A stretch of 7,809 nucleotides of DNA, taken from positions 1 through 7,809 of the forward strand of contig JACRAO010000175.1 of assembly GCA_016213345.1 (NCBI GenBank). The letters are read 5' to 3'. The stretch's first letter is position 1. Every line of letters starts with the position of its first letter. Position numbers and translations under genes: made by a program. The stretch is from Bdellovibrio sp. Its GTDB lineage: Bacteria > Bdellovibrionota > UBA1018. Under the pieces are notes generated by a model. The model was not told where the DNA came from. It was given only the letters and a program-made list of their open reading frames with translations, and did not search any database. Below are positions 1-6,677 of this stretch, one piece after another.

Positions 1-1277
1 AAAGTCCAAAGTATTCCTAGTATATAAAGCGGCCATGCTTGTGGTCGCCATTGACCCGTTAAGTCAAAATGGTCAATAACTTCATAAGTTAAAGGATAAA
101 AAGAAAACAATAAAAATATGACAAACGATGGCGCTAGTACAATACAATACGCCAATGGAAGAAAATACCATGGGTAAACAAGCGGACTAAAGAAAAATGG
201 CAAGGCTAATGATAAAACTAAACCCACTTCCCATTTTTTATCACGAAAAACCACTAAACAAGGAATTATAATAGATAAAACAATTCCTATTTGAGAAATA
301 TAAATAACTTCTTGCTTACTTAGGATTTTCTTTAAAAAATAGACAAATGGTGAGCCAAACTCAGTTTCTTTTATAAATCCAATAAGACTACCAATTGGCT
401 GATAACCTAAAAAAATTACAACTCCATACATAAGCAAAATAAAGCCTAAAAATCCAATAACAAATCGCAAAAGTGCCTTTTTTTGTCGCTTAATCACCAG
501 GAAAACAAGCAAAGGACAAAAAGCAAATAATGATAAAAATTTAACGCAAAAACCCATACCAAGAATAATGCTAGAAAGTAGAAATTTTTTATTTTCAAAT
601 AAAAAAACCGATAACAATATTAAAAAAGCTAAAATTACATCTAAATGTGCCCCTACAGTTGTTTCAAAAATAACAAGTGGAGACAATGCTACTATAGGAA
701 ATAAAAATAATTTTTTTCTTTCTTTTAATAAAGATTTAATGATTAATAAAGACAAAATAGAAAAAATTACTAAAATTGCTTTCCACACAAAAAATCCATA
801 TTTTGCACCAAACAGTGCACAAAATGCAAAAAAAACTTGCACAAGTGGCGGATAAATAGTCTGAAATTCTCTACAATCTCTGACCTCCAACCAAGTTCCA
901 AAAAAGTTTTTCGAAAAATCCATTGGCCTTAAAACATATGGATCAAAGCCTTCAATAATTAGTTTTCCGTCCCATAAATAACGAATAATATCCCGCGACG
1001 TAAAAGGGTGGATATAAATCAATAAAATTATAACAAGACAAGCAGCAAGAAAAACATAACCTGTCACTGAAAAACCGACCTTAAATTGGCAAAATGTTAT
1101 ACCAATACTTAAAGCAAATAGGACAAAATAATTCAAAACATATAAACTAAAGCGCATTCCTAAAGGCATTTGGGCTATCCAATAAATAAACTCGCCTGCG
1201 AACACAAATGTAATAAGTTGAAAGAAAAATACATATTTATAAAAATTTTTCTTTAAAAAATAAAAATACATGTGCAT
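1..1277 (-). CDS. GT-C fold membrane glycosyltransferase, GT87/mannosyltransferase-like (partial, C-terminus off left edge)
   Basis: Translating the minus strand from ATG 1277-1275 gives 425 codons with no stop before the left edge, so the C-terminus is missing. The protein is very hydrophobic, with roughly ten membrane segments. Motifs match the GT-C/GT87-like families that use polyprenyl-phosphate sugars: SRDIIRYLWDG at 94-104, followed by EGFDPY (109-114), with D96 the likely catalytic Asp in the first periplasmic loop; YPP at 142-144; a GAHLDV helix start at 209-214; and SPLVYPWYFLP at 364-374, the family's late Pro-Trp-Tyr motif. The likely role is transfer of a hexose from a lipid carrier onto a glycan, lipid or protein at the outer face of the inner membrane; donor and acceptor cannot be read. 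No Shine-Dalgarno is visible, and ATG 1271 is an alternative start. It lies divergent from the outer-membrane protein gene. The membrane glycosyltransferase class is secure; the exact family is less so. Confidence 0.85.
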   Translation of the reverse strand, partial: MHMYFYFLKKNFYKYVFFFQLITFVFAGEFIYWIAQMPLGMRFSLYVLNYFVLFALSIGITFCQFKVGFSVTGYVFLAACLVIILLIYIHPFTSRDIIRYLWDGKLIIEGFDPYVLRPMDFSKNFFGTWLEVRDCREFQTIYPPLVQVFFAFCALFGAKYGFFVWKAILVIFSILSLLIIKSLLKERKKLFLFPIVALSPLVIFETTVGAHLDVILAFLILLSVFLFENKKFLLSSIILGMGFCVKFLSLFAFCPLLVFLVIKRQKKALLRFVIGFLGFILLMYGVVIFLGYQPIGSLIGFIKETEFGSPFVYFLKKILSKQEVIYISQIGIVLSIIIPCLVVFRDKKWEVGLVLSLALPFFFSPLVYPWYFLPLAYCIVLAPSFVIFLLFSFYPLTYEVIDHFDLTGQWRPQAWPLYILGILWT

Positions 1278-1283
1278 AATACA

Positions 1284-1289
1284 TATACT
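1284..1289 (+). promoter_or_regulatory. Candidate -10 element (TATACT) for the outer-membrane protein gene
   Basis: TATACT matches the sigma-70 -10 consensus at five of six positions. It lies 24 nt before ATG 1314, which would give a leader of about 18 nt that still contains the AGAGG site. No good -35 box sits 16-18 bp upstream (that stretch is all A/T), and such hexamers are common by chance in this composition, so the call is weak. Confidence 0.3.
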
Positions 1290-1304
1290 AGCGTAAAAAA
1301 AACT

Positions 1305-1309
1305 AGAGG
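1305..1309 (+). promoter_or_regulatory. Ribosome binding site fixing the start of the outer-membrane protein
   Basis: AGAGG ends 4 nt before ATG 1314. The same frame has an earlier ATG at 1272, but that one has no Shine-Dalgarno and would put 14 polar residues ahead of the signal peptide. This site therefore favours ATG 1314. Confidence 0.6.
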
Positions 1310-1313
1310 TAAA

Positions 1314-2165
1314 ATGTCTAAAAAAATAATTATTTGCTTATATATTAAAACTATATTTATAACACTATTTTCCTTTGCCCATGCGTCTAATACTGGCGTA
1401 GTTTTAGAAAAAGACCAAAAAGAATTTAAATTTTTTTCTTCAATCTACACTCAAACAAAAGCATTTGACTCTTCTGGCTCAAAGATAGATGAGTGGGGAA
1501 AAACTGGCTACTGGAGTAATTATTTTAGTTTTTATAAAGGCATAACATCTGATGTTAACTGGGGGTTTCAATTTAATATAAAATCTGTAAAAACCGGTAC
1601 AGCTAACAGCTCTGCACTCAACGCAATTCAGTTTTCATCTCAGTCAGATGCACAATTTGGATTAACTTCGTTTGGACCACAGTTTAAGTGGAAACCAGTC
1701 GAAGATAACAATGATTTATCATTGAGTATTAGTTTTAGTGTTCCACTTAAAACAGATTTAGATGGAAAAGTGAGCGGCCGCCCATATTTAGACTCAAACG
1801 GCTGGAAATTGAACTCTCGCATTTATTACAATTATTCGCTCAATGATGCTATTAATTTATTTTGTGAAACAGGATTTGATTATATCTTCGATACTAGCAC
1901 AAATAGCCCAGCACACAGTTTTTCAACTCCAGCTAAAATATTCCCTAGTTATAATTTAACAAAGTGGTCGTTTTATTTAAATCTGGATTTTTCCCCAACT
2001 TGGAACAAACTTAACTGGTCAGCTTATTATTTTCAAGTCGGTCCTGGAATAAAATATTTATTTTCTGAAACATTGGAACCTGAAATATTTTATTCTTTGT
2101 ATCTATTTGGAAAGAATAAAGGCGCTGGAAATACGATTGGCGCCGGTGTGCGTTATATTTTTTAA
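1314..2165 (+). CDS. Secreted outer-membrane beta-barrel protein, function unknown
   Basis: The 283-residue protein starts with a Sec signal peptide: Lys3-Lys4, a hydrophobic stretch to about residue 21, and a probable signal peptidase I site after Ala24 (FAHA|SN). The mature part has no further membrane helix. It is rich in alternating hydrophobic/polar stretches with many Tyr, Trp, Phe, Ser and Asn, and it ends in GVRYIF; a terminal Phe is the usual signal for BAM-mediated barrel insertion. It resembles the loose group of 10-14-strand barrels often annotated as putative transporters, but I recognise no specific family and no substrate. The start was chosen for its AGAGG site and signal peptide; an in-frame ATG at 1272 is rejected. 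Its stop shares the TTAA palindrome with the stop of the convergent lipoprotein gene, so no intergenic terminator exists. The barrel call is firm; the function is open. Confidence 0.8.
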   Translation: MSKKIIICLYIKTIFITLFSFAHASNTGVVLEKDQKEFKFFSSIYTQTKAFDSSGSKIDEWGKTGYWSNYFSFYKGITSDVNWGFQFNIKSVKTGTANSSALNAIQFSSQSDAQFGLTSFGPQFKWKPVEDNNDLSLSISFSVPLKTDLDGKVSGRPYLDSNGWKLNSRIYYNYSLNDAINLFCETGFDYIFDTSTNSPAHSFSTPAKIFPSYNLTKWSFYLNLDFSPTWNKLNWSAYYFQVGPGIKYLFSETLEPEIFYSLYLFGKNKGAGNTIGAGVRYIF

Positions 2166-3904
2166 TTGCCGTTCTCAGGAGTAAATACACATCTAAAACC
2201 AACCTCATGACTTGTAGAGCTGCTAGTAAAATTATAGAGCCACGCAGCATAAATACCACCATACTGGCCGCCATCCCACTTACCACCACGAACCATTGCA
2301 AACTCTAATCCACTTAGTGAAGGGTTCTGTGGAAAAAATTTTCCACCCACTTGCATGTGAGTTAATTTTTTATAAAAAGGAGCAAATTGTTTACTATAAG
2401 TTTCAGCATTTATAGATGTTAAGAACCATTCACTGGAATTATAACCCACCCAACAATTGCTATTCTTAAAACAATCAGGTTGATCTGTTGGAACAAAAGC
2501 AAGAGAAATATAATCTTTTACCCACTCCCAGACATTTCCTCCAAAATCCCAGATTTCCTCACCAGAAGACAAAAGATGTGTTCTTTTTAGTGCCCAAATT
2601 TCATACTCTTTTGGGTCTCCATGCTTGACTCCATCCCATGGGTCGCTTGGATTTAAAACCGATAGCGCTGGTGTATTTTTTAGCGTTCCCGGAGCATTAT
2701 CACAATGACCAATATTGATTTCAGTTTTTTCTATCTCATTTTTTCTCCAATTTTCTTTATTTAATTCAATATCCCTTGCTACGGTCATCCACTGTGAATT
2801 TGAAATCAAATCAAAATCCTTACCTAATTTTTTACATTGTATAACTGCTTCATTACGAGTGATTTGAACCCAAGGAGTGCCCTCAGGTGACGAAACTGGT
2901 TGAAAGTCTTCTTGCCTCAACCTATTTTGCCCAACACACTTAGTAGGATGATTGCCGCAGCCATTTTTTTCAATATAGGTACTATTTAATGTTTGTGCTT
3001 TCATTTCAAATTTTGCCACACAAAAACTATTTTCTGTTCCAACTTCTGGATTTTTATTTACTAAAATATAATTATTTGGACAAGAAATAGCAGTATTTGC
3101 AAGATTACGAGACGCGTTCTCTTTCTCAATAGCAACTTTATTTATAATCATAAAACGCTGACTTTCTTTCATAACTTCATTTTTTACAGCATCTTTCCAT
3201 TCAATTTTAAACATTCCAATTCCATTTTCAATTTTAGGAATAACCCATTGAATTTTAAATTTTTGCTGATACATACCGCCTTCTCGTGGCGTGACTGAGT
3301 CTAAAAGACTCCAACTTTGTCCTTCATCAAGAGAATAATAAATTTTTATTTTTTCTTTCGAAGAACTATGCTTTTCAGTAACTTCCCATTCTAATGTAAA
3401 TAAATGCCCTGCTTGCACATACTCCGGTATTTCATGAAATACTATTTCAGGTGGCGTTTTATCAAAATCGAAATTAATCGCTGATGAAACTACTGTATCA
3501 GTTATTTTATTCTTAGCCCAAATCTTTAATGTATGCGTTCCTTCTGATTTATTCTTTAATGCATAAACAAATTCTCCACGACCACATTGTATGCTGTTCC
3601 AGGTGTTCATTACGCTAGATAAAGGAAATGGTATTTCTTGAATAAAATAACTAATCTCTTGATTGCAGTTTAAGAATGAAAATCTAATATTTGAACTATT
3701 TGTTACTTTAATTACATAAAACTTTATACCTATTTCTTGAATAGTATTATTATTTTTTGGAGAATTCTCCTTTATAATATTATCATTACTTAAAAACAGA
3801 GATGATTTACTTACATTATATTGTATTTCTTTATTTCGCTCGCAGCTAGTTAAACAAAAAAACTGAAATAGTATAATAAGACAAACAATTAATCTAGAAT
3901 TCAT
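2162..3904 (-). CDS. Lipoprotein with Ig-like modules and a C-terminal FGE-sulfatase/SUMF1-like domain
   Basis: The 580-residue protein has a lipoprotein signal peptide ending in the lipobox LTSC. Cys21 is the lipidated residue, and Glu at +2 rather than Asp suggests outer-membrane sorting. Residues about 50-148 and 150-252 look like two beta-sandwich/Ig-like modules; the second opens with DKTPPEI and contains a sialidase-repeat-like YSLDEGQSW (190-198). Residues about 274-575 are a formylglycine-generating-enzyme-like domain (SUMF1/EgtB/PvdO superfamily), with WDFGGNVWEWVKD (452-464), MVRGGKW (537-543) and a terminal GFRCVF (569-574). True FGEs carry a reactive Cys pair between RGG-W and GFR; no Cys lies between W543 and C571 here. 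I infer a binding or structural role, or other chemistry, rather than sulfatase activation. No sulfatase gene is nearby. It is divergent from the family 2 glycosyltransferase gene across a palindromic control region. The Shine-Dalgarno is weak. Confidence 0.85.
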   Translation of the reverse strand: MNSRLIVCLIILFQFFCLTSCERNKEIQYNVSKSSLFLSNDNIIKENSPKNNNTIQEIGIKFYVIKVTNSSNIRFSFLNCNQEISYFIQEIPFPLSSVMNTWNSIQCGRGEFVYALKNKSEGTHTLKIWAKNKITDTVVSSAINFDFDKTPPEIVFHEIPEYVQAGHLFTLEWEVTEKHSSSKEKIKIYYSLDEGQSWSLLDSVTPREGGMYQQKFKIQWVIPKIENGIGMFKIEWKDAVKNEVMKESQRFMIINKVAIEKENASRNLANTAISCPNNYILVNKNPEVGTENSFCVAKFEMKAQTLNSTYIEKNGCGNHPTKCVGQNRLRQEDFQPVSSPEGTPWVQITRNEAVIQCKKLGKDFDLISNSQWMTVARDIELNKENWRKNEIEKTEINIGHCDNAPGTLKNTPALSVLNPSDPWDGVKHGDPKEYEIWALKRTHLLSSGEEIWDFGGNVWEWVKDYISLAFVPTDQPDCFKNSNCWVGYNSSEWFLTSINAETYSKQFAPFYKKLTHMQVGGKFFPQNPSLSGLEFAMVRGGKWDGGQYGGIYAAWLYNFTSSSTSHEVGFRCVFTPENGN

Positions 3905-3967
3905 AAAAACAGCACAACCTAGCTTAGTATCGGAAGATTAGAATATTGTAATAAGACAAAAGATAAT

Positions 3968-3990
3968 GATTTTATGCGTCGCGTAAAATC
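3968..3990. promoter_or_regulatory. 23-bp near-perfect palindrome in the divergent intergenic region; candidate operator
   Basis: The two 11-base arms, GATTTTATGCG and CGCGTAAAATC, surround a single central T at 3979. Ten of the eleven positions pair by Watson-Crick rules; 3975/3983 is a T/G mismatch. The centre is about 75 bp from the lipoprotein start (3904) and 68 bp from the glycosyltransferase start (4047), nearly the midpoint of this gap. A dimeric repressor or activator site controlling both genes is the natural reading. It is not a terminator because both genes point away from it. No regulator gene is in the window. Confidence 0.5.
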
Positions 3991-4046
3991 TAATCGTGAA
4001 AAACTCCTATTCAACGACGTACTATATATTGTATATCTAAATAATT

Positions 4047-5564
4047 ATGATAAATATGTTATTTTTTTATCTTGAATATATAGTTTGCTGGTCGTTTATT
4101 ATTAGTTTACTTGTATACAATTGCTATCGCTTATACATAGTTATTACTTTTTTAAGAACAAAACACTACAAACCAAACTTTCAACATTCCTATAACATAC
4201 TCCCACCTGTCACAGTCCAACTACCATTGTATAATGAAGCTAGGGTTGTAGAAAGACTCCTATTGACTACTGTAGAGATTGAGTATCCTAAAGATCTATT
4301 GGAAATACAAGTGTTAGATGATTCAACAGATGAAACAACAGAAATTGCAAATAAAATAGTAAAAGAATATCAAAACAAAGGATTCAATATTGTTCTAATA
4401 CACAGAAATCATAGATCAGGCTTCAAGGCTGGCGCACTGCAAGAAGGGCTACTAAAGGCTGCGGGCGAATTTATAGCTATTTTTGACTCTGATTTTTTGC
4501 CCCCTAAAGACTTCCTGTTAAAGACAATTCATTATTTTACAAATCAAAAAGTTGGATTAGTCCAGGCAAGATGGGGATTTACTAATCGAAATTATTCTTA
4601 TATTACACGTTTTCAAAGCATTCTTATTAATGCTTGGGTCCTCGAACAATTTGCACACTTTAAATTAAATAGGTTTTTTAGTTTTCATGGCACAGCAGGC
4701 GTTTGGAGAAAAACAACTATCTTAGATGCAGGTGGATGGTCAGGTGATACTTTATGCGAAGATTTAGATCTTAGTTATAGAGCTAAAATAAAAGATTGGG
4801 ATTTTATTTACCTCAAAGAACTCATAGTCCCCTCAGAGCTACCAATAGAATTGCAGGCTTTTAAAAATCAGCAATTTAGATGGTTTAAGGGCACAACACA
4901 AGTCAGACTAAAAGTCATCCCACTAATTTGGAAAAGCAATCTCCCAATAAACAAAAAAATAGAGCTCTATACTTCAGTAATTGAAAAAATTGGCGGACTT
5001 TTATCTAGTTTTTTAGGATTTTTTGCAGTACATTTTTGCTTTGTAGAATTATTTTTATTCTCAAACAGCACCTTTGTCCCATTAACATGCTTTGGACTTG
5101 GTTTTTGCTTATTAGTATTTTCAATTCACTATTCAGTAGCAGAAATAGAAGCTAAACATAAAAATTTTTCATTTAAAAATATTAGTGAAATTTTTTTTGT
5201 ATGTATCCCAGTTACTGGTGGTATTTCAATCACTTCAGTCTATGCATTTTTAGACGTCCTTTTGGGAAGAAAAACTCCGTTTGTACGTACGACTAAGTAC
5301 GGAGCAAATAATCAAAAAATAAAACAAACCACTCCCATAACACCTGTAACTTTTAATTTAATTAATACCACTGAAATTATTATGGCGCTGTATTATCTGA
5401 ATTGTTTATTTTTTTCGATCTCATACATTATTGTTTTTAAAAGATATGAGACTTTATTACTGCTGATATACGGAAGCGGTTTAATGTATATGGGATTTCA
5501 AACACTATCTGCTATTATTAAAACAGAATGGTATAAGAGAAAAACTCTTACATATGAACCCTAA
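4047..5564 (+). CDS. Cellulose/mannan synthase-like processive glycosyltransferase, family GT2
   Basis: The 505-residue inner-membrane protein has one N-terminal membrane region (about 8-36), a cytoplasmic GT-A domain (about 50-300) and about five further membrane segments (around 315-337, 342-362, 381-402, 440-464 and 469-492). The processive GT2 signature is complete: LDDSTDE (90-96), the DSD metal motif (147-149), WVLEQFAHF (197-205), FHGTAGVWRK (213-222), the acceptor-site ED at 238-239 (usually TED, here CED), and QQFRW (275-279), followed later by GRKTPFVRTTKYG (407-419). Length and motifs sit closest to bacterial relatives of plant CslA/CslC beta-glucan and beta-mannan synthases. The C-terminal PilZ domain of BcsA is absent, so direct c-di-GMP control is unlikely. 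It probably polymerises and extrudes a beta-linked polysaccharide from a nucleotide sugar. No BcsB- or BcsC-like partner is nearby. No Shine-Dalgarno is visible at ATG 4047; ATG 4056 is an alternative. Its stop overlaps the convergent gene's stop. Confidence 0.9.
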   Translation: MINMLFFYLEYIVCWSFIISLLVYNCYRLYIVITFLRTKHYKPNFQHSYNILPPVTVQLPLYNEARVVERLLLTTVEIEYPKDLLEIQVLDDSTDETTEIANKIVKEYQNKGFNIVLIHRNHRSGFKAGALQEGLLKAAGEFIAIFDSDFLPPKDFLLKTIHYFTNQKVGLVQARWGFTNRNYSYITRFQSILINAWVLEQFAHFKLNRFFSFHGTAGVWRKTTILDAGGWSGDTLCEDLDLSYRAKIKDWDFIYLKELIVPSELPIELQAFKNQQFRWFKGTTQVRLKVIPLIWKSNLPINKKIELYTSVIEKIGGLLSSFLGFFAVHFCFVELFLFSNSTFVPLTCFGLGFCLLVFSIHYSVAEIEAKHKNFSFKNISEIFFVCIPVTGGISITSVYAFLDVLLGRKTPFVRTTKYGANNQKIKQTTPITPVTFNLINTTEIIMALYYLNCLFFSISYIIVFKRYETLLLLIYGSGLMYMGFQTLSAIIKTEWYKRKTLTYEP

Positions 5565-5755
5565 AGTTTTAGATGCAGCTTTAATCTATTTACTAATGCA
5601 GCATCTTTAGCAGCCAGACGCCTAAGCAAAGACTCACGGAACTCACTGTCTGCCACTTTCAGCATTGCTAGTATTTGCTCAAACCCATGAATTGGGATTT
5701 TTTCTTCCTTTGTTTTGTTTTCTTTAGAAAATTCAACATCTTGTTTTAAATTCAT
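5561..5755 (-). CDS. Small helical protein, unknown function, translationally coupled to the coiled-coil gene
   Basis: The protein has 64 residues. Its first 20 are charged and probably disordered (lysine- and glutamate-rich). Residues 24-62 (GFEQILAMLKVADSEFRESL and what follows) look like two or three short amphipathic helices joined by acidic turns (VADSE, AAKDA). This helix-turn pattern loosely recalls FliG-type armadillo repeats, but one short segment is too little to assign a family. It has no membrane segment, Cys or Trp. The start ATG overlaps the upstream stop as ATGA (5752-5755), with GGGAGA at 5770-5765 as a Shine-Dalgarno. This coupling argues that it is a real gene whose product is made alongside the coiled-coil protein. 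It ends tail to tail on the glycosyltransferase gene. The function is unknown. Confidence 0.7.
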   Translation of the reverse strand: MNLKQDVEFSKENKTKEEKIPIHGFEQILAMLKVADSEFRESLLRRLAAKDAALVNRLKLHLKL

Positions 5756-6201
5756 ACTTTTAGTTCTCCCTTTTGTTTCTTTGCTGATTTCACTGCGTGT
5801 TCATGAAGCTGATCGGTTGAGGCCTGAAGCTGCTTTCTTATACTGTCAACCTGGTATTCGGCATTTTTTTTGTATTGATCAATTCGTTCGGCATTTGCTC
5901 TTTTTAACTTGTCTAATTCACCTTCTGTTGAATTTTTTTCGTCATCTATACGACCTTCTGCTTTGACACGTACTCCATCTAGTGTTTCTTGCAGTTTTTC
6001 TGCTTCTTGTGAAATTTGTAGTTCATAAGCATTCCGTAAACTTTCCAACTGAAAATCATGATTTTCGATAAGCTTCTGAACTTCTTCTTTATGCTTTTCT
6101 TGTATCTCCCTAAGCTCAGTCTCATTGCGATTCTGAACTTGATTTCGATATTGCCTCAACCGAATCTCGTCAACAGTCGAAGCTTTGACATCTGAAGGCA
6201 T
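5752..6201 (-). CDS. Coiled-coil protein, unknown function
   Basis: The 149-residue, strongly charged protein is almost wholly helical. From about residue 10 to 145 it has nearly continuous heptad-like spacing of Leu, Ile, Val and Ala among Glu, Lys, Gln and Arg. The only proline is residue 2, and there is no Cys, Trp or membrane segment. This suggests a long cytoplasmic rod, probably a dimer. It is preceded by a strong AAGGAGGG site (6219-6212) 10 nt before the ATG. It forms a two-gene operon with the 64-residue protein through an ATGA overlap and is divergent from zapA across about 146 bp. I do not recognise a named family. The context allows, but does not show, a role in division or another polar structure. 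Coiled coils give misleading similarity to tropomyosin- and myosin-like proteins, so name transfer from such hits should be avoided. Confidence 0.8.
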   Translation of the reverse strand: MPSDVKASTVDEIRLRQYRNQVQNRNETELREIQEKHKEEVQKLIENHDFQLESLRNAYELQISQEAEKLQETLDGVRVKAEGRIDDEKNSTEGELDKLKRANAERIDQYKKNAEYQVDSIRKQLQASTDQLHEHAVKSAKKQKGELKV

Positions 6202-6211
6202 TCCACCATTG

Positions 6212-6219
6212 CCCTCCTT
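6212..6219 (-). promoter_or_regulatory. Strong ribosome binding site of the coiled-coil gene
   Basis: On the minus strand this reads AAGGAGGG, an almost full match to the 16S rRNA anti-Shine-Dalgarno, 10 nt before ATG 6201. It is the best ribosome site in the window and implies that the coiled-coil protein is efficiently translated. Confidence 0.6.
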
Positions 6220-6332
6220 GTCTTAATTATGCCTTAAACAGGCAAATAATTGCAAACGTCAAAAAACTATGCACCGCAACAAAAAGAATACTTGCCTCTT
6301 TACCTTGTCAGAGAGAGTATTGTGCTCTAGGT

Positions 6333-6338
6333 AGGGGG
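6333..6338 (+). promoter_or_regulatory. Ribosome binding site of zapA (AGGGGG)
   Basis: AGGGGG lies 6 nt before GTG 6345 and 9 nt before ATG 6348. Both starts are in frame and adjacent, so the site fits either one and the N-terminus is uncertain by one residue. Confidence 0.5.
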
Positions 6339-6347
6339 CTATTAGTG

Positions 6348-6638
6348 ATGAAAAATAATACGGTAGAACTAGATTTTTTTGGACAAAAACTTATTTTTAA
6401 AGCCTCCGGAGACACAGAAACAAACCAGGAAGTTATTGCTCTGGTTGCACAAAAATTGAAACAAGCCACCGAAAGAGCTCAAACTTTGTCCCCCCACCAA
6501 GTTGCCATTTTAGCTCTTTTGGACCTGGCAGAAGATTATGTACACACAAAACGCAAGACTAAGAAATTTAAATTTTCATTAGACCAAAAAACCAAAGAAC
6601 TAATGAGTCTTGTAGACTTTAAAACAATACAAAGTTAA
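6348..6638 (+). CDS. zapA: Cell division protein ZapA
   Basis: The 96-residue ZapA-family protein binds FtsZ in the cytoplasm and cross-links protofilaments to stabilise the Z ring. It has the family plan: an N-terminal beta-hairpin head (NTVELDFFGQKLIFKASGD, residues 4-22), a helix (about 26-46), then the conserved block SPHQVAILALLDLAEDYV (48-65), which matches the usual S-x-x-VAILAALNIADE helix. The charged C-terminal tail (66-96) should be the dimerising helix but is short. Total length is typical. ATG 6348 was chosen; GTG 6345 immediately before it is in frame and nearer the AGGGGG site. It is the first gene of a plus-strand cluster with the ymdB-like gene, which starts 39 nt downstream. 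Confidence 0.88.
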   Translation: MKNNTVELDFFGQKLIFKASGDTETNQEVIALVAQKLKQATERAQTLSPHQVAILALLDLAEDYVHTKRKTKKFKFSLDQKTKELMSLVDFKTIQS

Positions 6639-6677
6639 TGCTTTTCGCATTATGGCACTATGTGCTAGAACGAGACA

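Noticed and set aside
568..855. Plus-strand open frame of 95 codons
   Set aside because: It is Lys- and Asn-rich with no ribosome site or recognisable domain, and lies wholly antisense to the well-supported GT87-like membrane protein.
1272..1313. Upstream in-frame ATG extending the barrel protein by 14 residues
   Set aside because: It has no Shine-Dalgarno and adds a polar stretch before a normal signal peptide; ATG 1314 has AGAGG and a typical N-terminus.
1640..1822. Minus-strand 60-codon frame
   Set aside because: It is a shadow of the barrel gene, with no ribosome site or protein-like features.
2121..2144. GGCGC/GCGCC inverted repeat near the barrel gene's end, as a terminator
   Set aside because: The stem is only 5 bp with a 14-nt loop, and the T-run is separated from it. 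It is explained by two codings of Gly-Ala-Gly.
2011..2301. Minus-strand 96-codon frame
   Set aside because: It straddles two real convergent genes in another frame; its hydrophobic look comes from the A/T-rich coding sequence opposite.
5571..5606. AGATGC/GCATCT repeat after the glycosyltransferase stop, as a terminator
   Set aside because: It has 6 bp around a 24-nt loop, no proper U-tract, and lies inside the convergent coding gene.
5715..5966. Plus-strand hydrophobic 83-codon frame
   Set aside because: It is the antisense image of the Lys/Glu-rich coiled-coil gene, a well-known artefact in which charged codons read as Phe/Leu on the other strand.
6305..6333. TTGTCA with 17-bp spacing to TAGGTA as a zapA promoter
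   Set aside because: The -10 match is poor and the transcript would begin at or after the zapA ribosome site.
6202..6347. A 6S RNA or other structured RNA beside zapA, as in gamma-proteobacteria
   Set aside because: The gap is too short for 6S RNA and shows no long bubble-like hairpin; the 39-nt gap after zapA is shorter still.
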